Assembly (NCBI GenBank): GCA_949297075.1
Contig: CASFRX010000057.1
Location: 1 to 64,000 of the forward strand
From: an uncultured Oscillospiraceae bacterium
GTDB lineage: Bacteria; Bacillota; Clostridia; Oscillospirales; Acutalibacteraceae
Length of the DNA: 64,000 bases
Direction of reading: 5' to 3'
The notes under the pieces are model-generated. The model worked only from the letters and a program-made list of their open reading frames with translations, was not told where the DNA came from and searched no databases. Below, piece by piece: positions 59,787 through 64,000 of the stretch (position 1 is the stretch's first letter; every line of letters begins with the position of its first letter). Made by a program: the position numbers and the translations under genes.

Positions 59787-60791
59787 ATGGAGCCATTTTT
59801 CAGCATTATAATTCCGGTCTATAATGTGGAAAAGTATCTTGAACAGTGCGTTGAATCGGTTTTGAACCAAGATATGGGTGATTTTGAGCTGATTTTGGTT
59901 GATGACGGTTCGGCTGACGGCAGCGGTCACATTTGTGACCGCTTTGCTGCTTTAGACAGCAGAATAAAGGTTATACATCAGCCAAACAGCGGCCATATTG
60001 TCGCCCGTATGAACGGTGTTGAAGCGGCAACAGGCGAATATGTGCTTTTTGCAGACAGCGATGATTATTATCTGCCGGATTCATTTCATAAAATAGAAAA
60101 AGCTATCAAAAAATATAACTGCGATGTTTTGATATATTGCTACAGCTATGACGGTAATCCGCAGGGACAAGACTTCTTCGGCGGAGAAAGAGATACTGTT
60201 TTGTTAAATGAATATCTGCTGACTAATTTGCATTACAGTCGGTTAAATTCTCTGTGTTTAAAGGCTTCATCACGAAAGATATTCAATGATATTGATATTT
60301 CGTCTTTTTCGGGATTTCGCAATTCGGAGGATCTGCTGCTTTCCTTGGAAATCGTAAAGAGAGCGCAAAAAATAAGCTATGTACCCCATACTCTCTATTT
60401 TTATCGTTTGGATAATCCTGCCAGCATTACGAATAACTATAATGAGGCTATTGTGGAGGAATTTTTAGCTTCAAGGCAAGCCATCATGGCGGAACTCGAA
60501 CGGCTAAACTGCGCAGACGAAGCTGCAAAGACGGAGTTTTACAGAGCTTTTCTGTTTTGTGTGGCTAACACTATTCTGCAAATCAGCAAACTAAAATCAT
60601 TCACACGAAAAGAAAGAACGGCACAGTATAAAAGAATAGCTGATATGCCTTTCTTTTCCGAAGCAATGGATAGCGGTGCAGCGATGAAGCTGAGCCGTGT
60701 AAAGCGTATGCGTGTTTGGCTGCTGAAAAAGGGCTGGCTTAATCTGCTTTACCTCTTTGATAGGCTGCGTATGATTGCCGAAAAATTTTGA
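59787..60791 (+). CDS. Family 2 glycosyltransferase
   Basis: The 334-residue GT-A enzyme begins FSIIIPVYNVEKYLEQCVESVLNQ and has ELILVDDGSADGSGHICD, the metal-binding DSDDYY near residue 90 and EDLLLSLEIVKRAQKISYVPHTLYFYR. The last 70 residues are helical and basic without membrane segments. It probably adds a sugar to a surface polymer or lipid; the acceptor is unknown. ATG 59787 follows GGAG by about 10 bases. The frame is open further upstream inside the E2-like gene, but those starts have no ribosome site. Confidence 0.9.
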   Translation: MEPFFSIIIPVYNVEKYLEQCVESVLNQDMGDFELILVDDGSADGSGHICDRFAALDSRIKVIHQPNSGHIVARMNGVEAATGEYVLFADSDDYYLPDSFHKIEKAIKKYNCDVLIYCYSYDGNPQGQDFFGGERDTVLLNEYLLTNLHYSRLNSLCLKASSRKIFNDIDISSFSGFRNSEDLLLSLEIVKRAQKISYVPHTLYFYRLDNPASITNNYNEAIVEEFLASRQAIMAELERLNCADEAAKTEFYRAFLFCVANTILQISKLKSFTRKERTAQYKRIADMPFFSEAMDSGAAMKLSRVKRMRVWLLKKGWLNLLYLFDRLRMIAEKF

Positions 60792-60851
60792 GAGGGGTTT
60801 TTTGACCTGCTATCTAAAATAAAAATATATTAAAGTTATGTTAATTCCAAA

Positions 60852-60880
60852 TTGGAAAAATAAATTGCCGATGTTAATAT
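60852..60880 (+). promoter_or_regulatory. Sigma-A promoter of the lipoprotein gene
   Basis: TTGGAA (60852-60857), 17-base spacer, TAATAT (60875-60880), about 55 bases before ATG 60935. Confidence 0.6.
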
Positions 60881-60934
60881 ATAATAACGGTTGGAATATA
60901 TCCAAAATATTAATTTGAGAGGAATGTATTAAAA

Positions 60935-61810
60935 ATGAAAAAATTTATTGCTATCCTTCTTGCAGCAATTCTTTGCCTTTCATTCGCAGCCTGCGGCGGC
61001 AACGATGTTGCAGAAGAAACAACAACAGCTCCCGAAGTAACAGATGCAGTTGATGCTTCCGTTGAGGAGACAACAGCAGTTGAGCCCACAGAAGAGACTT
61101 CTGCCGAAGAAACAACAGTAGCTGAAGAAACTACAACAGTTGAAGAGACTACATCAGCTGAAGAAACAGCTAAGGCTCCCGAAACCAAGGAAGAAATCGT
61201 TGCCTATTTCAACGACGCTGTTAATTCCGTAAAGACAGATGCTAAGTCTGTTAAGCACCACTACTCAAAGATCACAACTAACGGTAAGGGTACATATCCC
61301 GGCGTAGTCAGCGGCATTCTCAAGATGCTCGGCGGTGCTGAAAAGTTCATCGGCAACCAGCTCGCTAAGAACAGCAAGGGTGAATCCACATACACGGGTT
61401 CAGATATTGATAAATACTTCCCCGTAGAAGGCGAATCCTACGCATCTAAGCTTTCGGCATCAGATGTATCTTCTGCAACTTGCACAGAGAAAGACGGCGT
61501 TTACACAATCACAATCAAGACTGTTGCCGACGGCAAATCATCAAGCATTCAGCACGGTCAGGGTCATGCTCCCAAGGCTTTCAATGTTATTCTTCCCGGT
61601 ACTGTTAATAACAACATTCCCGGTGTTGCAACAAAGATTGTAGGTCTTGCAGCTATGAACTATCCCTCATCAACAGCTGTTATCACAGTTGATGCTGCTA
61701 CAGGCCATGTTAAGACTGCTGATTACAAGCTCAACTGGACTATCAATTTTGATGAGGCCGGTGTTATCATTCCCTTCACAACACACGATAACTACACAAT
61801 CACATACTAA
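60935..61810 (+). CDS. Secreted lipoprotein with Glu/Thr-rich stalk
   Basis: A 291-residue protein with a type II signal peptide (KKFIAILLAAILCLSFAAC, lipobox Cys20). A stalk from about residue 25 to 85 is made almost only of Glu, Thr, Ala and Val, with repeated EETT units. A globular domain of about 200 residues follows (SVKTDAKSVKHHYSKI, KYFPVEGESYASKLSASDV, ITVDAATGHVKTADYKLNW). The domain is not recognised, though its arrangement resembles extracytoplasmic beta-rich ligand-binding or unknown-function modules. It should be anchored in the outer face of the membrane after Lgt processing. A strong terminator follows. Confidence 0.88.
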   Translation: MKKFIAILLAAILCLSFAACGGNDVAEETTTAPEVTDAVDASVEETTAVEPTEETSAEETTVAEETTTVEETTSAEETAKAPETKEEIVAYFNDAVNSVKTDAKSVKHHYSKITTNGKGTYPGVVSGILKMLGGAEKFIGNQLAKNSKGESTYTGSDIDKYFPVEGESYASKLSASDVSSATCTEKDGVYTITIKTVADGKSSSIQHGQGHAPKAFNVILPGTVNNNIPGVATKIVGLAAMNYPSSTAVITVDAATGHVKTADYKLNWTINFDEAGVIIPFTTHDNYTITY

Positions 61811-61839
61811 GGGCTGTCTGATTAGCACATAGTAACGGT

Positions 61840-61877
61840 CAAAAGCTGTAGACCTCGGTTTGCAGCTTTTGTTTTTT
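61840..61877 (+). terminator. Rho-independent terminator of the lipoprotein gene
   Basis: A 15-base-pair stem with two G-U pairs (arms 61840-61854 and 61857-61871) followed by six Ts. Confidence 0.9.
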
Positions 61878-61907
61878 ATTGTTTTACAAACATTTGTTCG
61901 TTTTCTG

Positions 61908-61936
61908 TTGACTTATAAAATTGTTTTTGATAAAAT
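61908..61936 (+). promoter_or_regulatory. Sigma-A promoter of ligA
   Basis: TTGACT (61908-61913), 17-base spacer, TAAAAT (61931-61936), about 38 bases before the start codon at 61974. Confidence 0.8.
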
Positions 61937-61949
61937 ACTGTTATTATGA

Positions 61950-63956
<2,007 letters not shown>

Positions 63957-63959
63957 GTT

Positions 63960-64000
63960 TTACAGAGTTCCGTCCTTGAAAGCTCTTTCAAACCATACAT
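63960..64000 (-). other. Window-edge fragment, possible C-terminus of a minus-strand frame
   Basis: After ligA only 44 bases remain. On the minus strand a frame entering from the right edge reads VWFERAFKDGTL and stops at 63960-63962. On the plus strand an ATG overlapping the ligA stop runs for only 8 codons. Too short to assign; it may be the end of a convergent gene or part of a dispersed intergenic sequence. Confidence 0.3.

Overview
The window reads as chromosomal DNA of a low-to-moderate GC, probably spore-forming member of the Clostridia (Oscillospiraceae/Ruminococcaceae-like gut anaerobe). The support is: bofA next to a yaaL-type gene, a DnaD/DnaI-type helicase-loading pair, a YwlE-type phosphatase beside a YwlG/DUF436 gene, yhbY-nadD-yqeK order, AGGAGG-type ribosome sites with several TTG starts, sigma-A promoters with 17-base spacers, and a mucosal-sugar (fucose) operon. 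The standard code is used. No rRNA, tRNA, insertion sequence or prophage was recognised. Coding density is high and almost every gene is a housekeeping or metabolic gene.

Layout. 1-540: a broken acetyltransferase joined out of frame to the tail of a small kinase. 660-9000 (minus): one operon aroF-tyrA-aroB-aroA-aroC-pheA-aroE/aroK-aroQ. It encodes every step from PEP plus erythrose-4-P to chorismate and on to phenylpyruvate and 4-hydroxyphenylpyruvate. It is preceded by a consensus promoter, a 25-codon leader peptide with an eight-codon Phe/Tyr run, and competing RNA hairpins: a textbook-type transcription attenuator. 9060-14020: PHP phosphoesterase, a kinase with an in-frame amber stop, bofA/yaaL, manA and an ABC-F ATPase. 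14100-19970: NhaC-type antiporter with two DnaJ-like CxxCxGxG motifs, AGCS symporter, arylacetate-CoA ligase, ACT protein and MinD-like ATPase. 20000-27370 (plus): mgsA, hisS, aspS, ftsY, rdgB, yhbY, nadD, yqeK and a flavin reductase-like gene.

27400-35000 (minus): GH130 enzyme, MgtC-like protein, AbrB remnant, fucose operon (fucU, a rhamnulokinase-family kinase, fucI) and an ABC exporter. 35070-36270: rpe, then a 523-base AT-rich gap with a 27-base palindrome, three tandem DnaA-box-like 9-mers and a 50-codon ORF. 36270-41330 (minus): polA, DUF436, a phosphatase-RimI fusion and tsaD, whose promoter shares its -10 hexamer with that of the divergent dus gene. 42400-50300: lgt, a pair of M16 peptidase homologues, yhaM, prmA, GNAT, an unknown gene and a second PHP protein. 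50400-57800: a 31-base direct repeat pair, sugar transferase, MATE, tex, orphan PTS IIC, dnaI-like and dnaD-like genes. 57990-63956: PhnP-like hydrolase, lipoyl-less E2-like acyltransferase, GT2, lipoprotein and ligA.

The strongest non-routine signal is the Phe/Tyr leader-peptide attenuator of the aro operon. It matches the operon content (both the Phe and Tyr branches are present, the Trp branch is absent). The YwlE-RimI fusion, the shared-minus-10 polA/dus promoter, the cysteine-motif antiporter and the gene-free rpe-tsaD interval are secondary leads.
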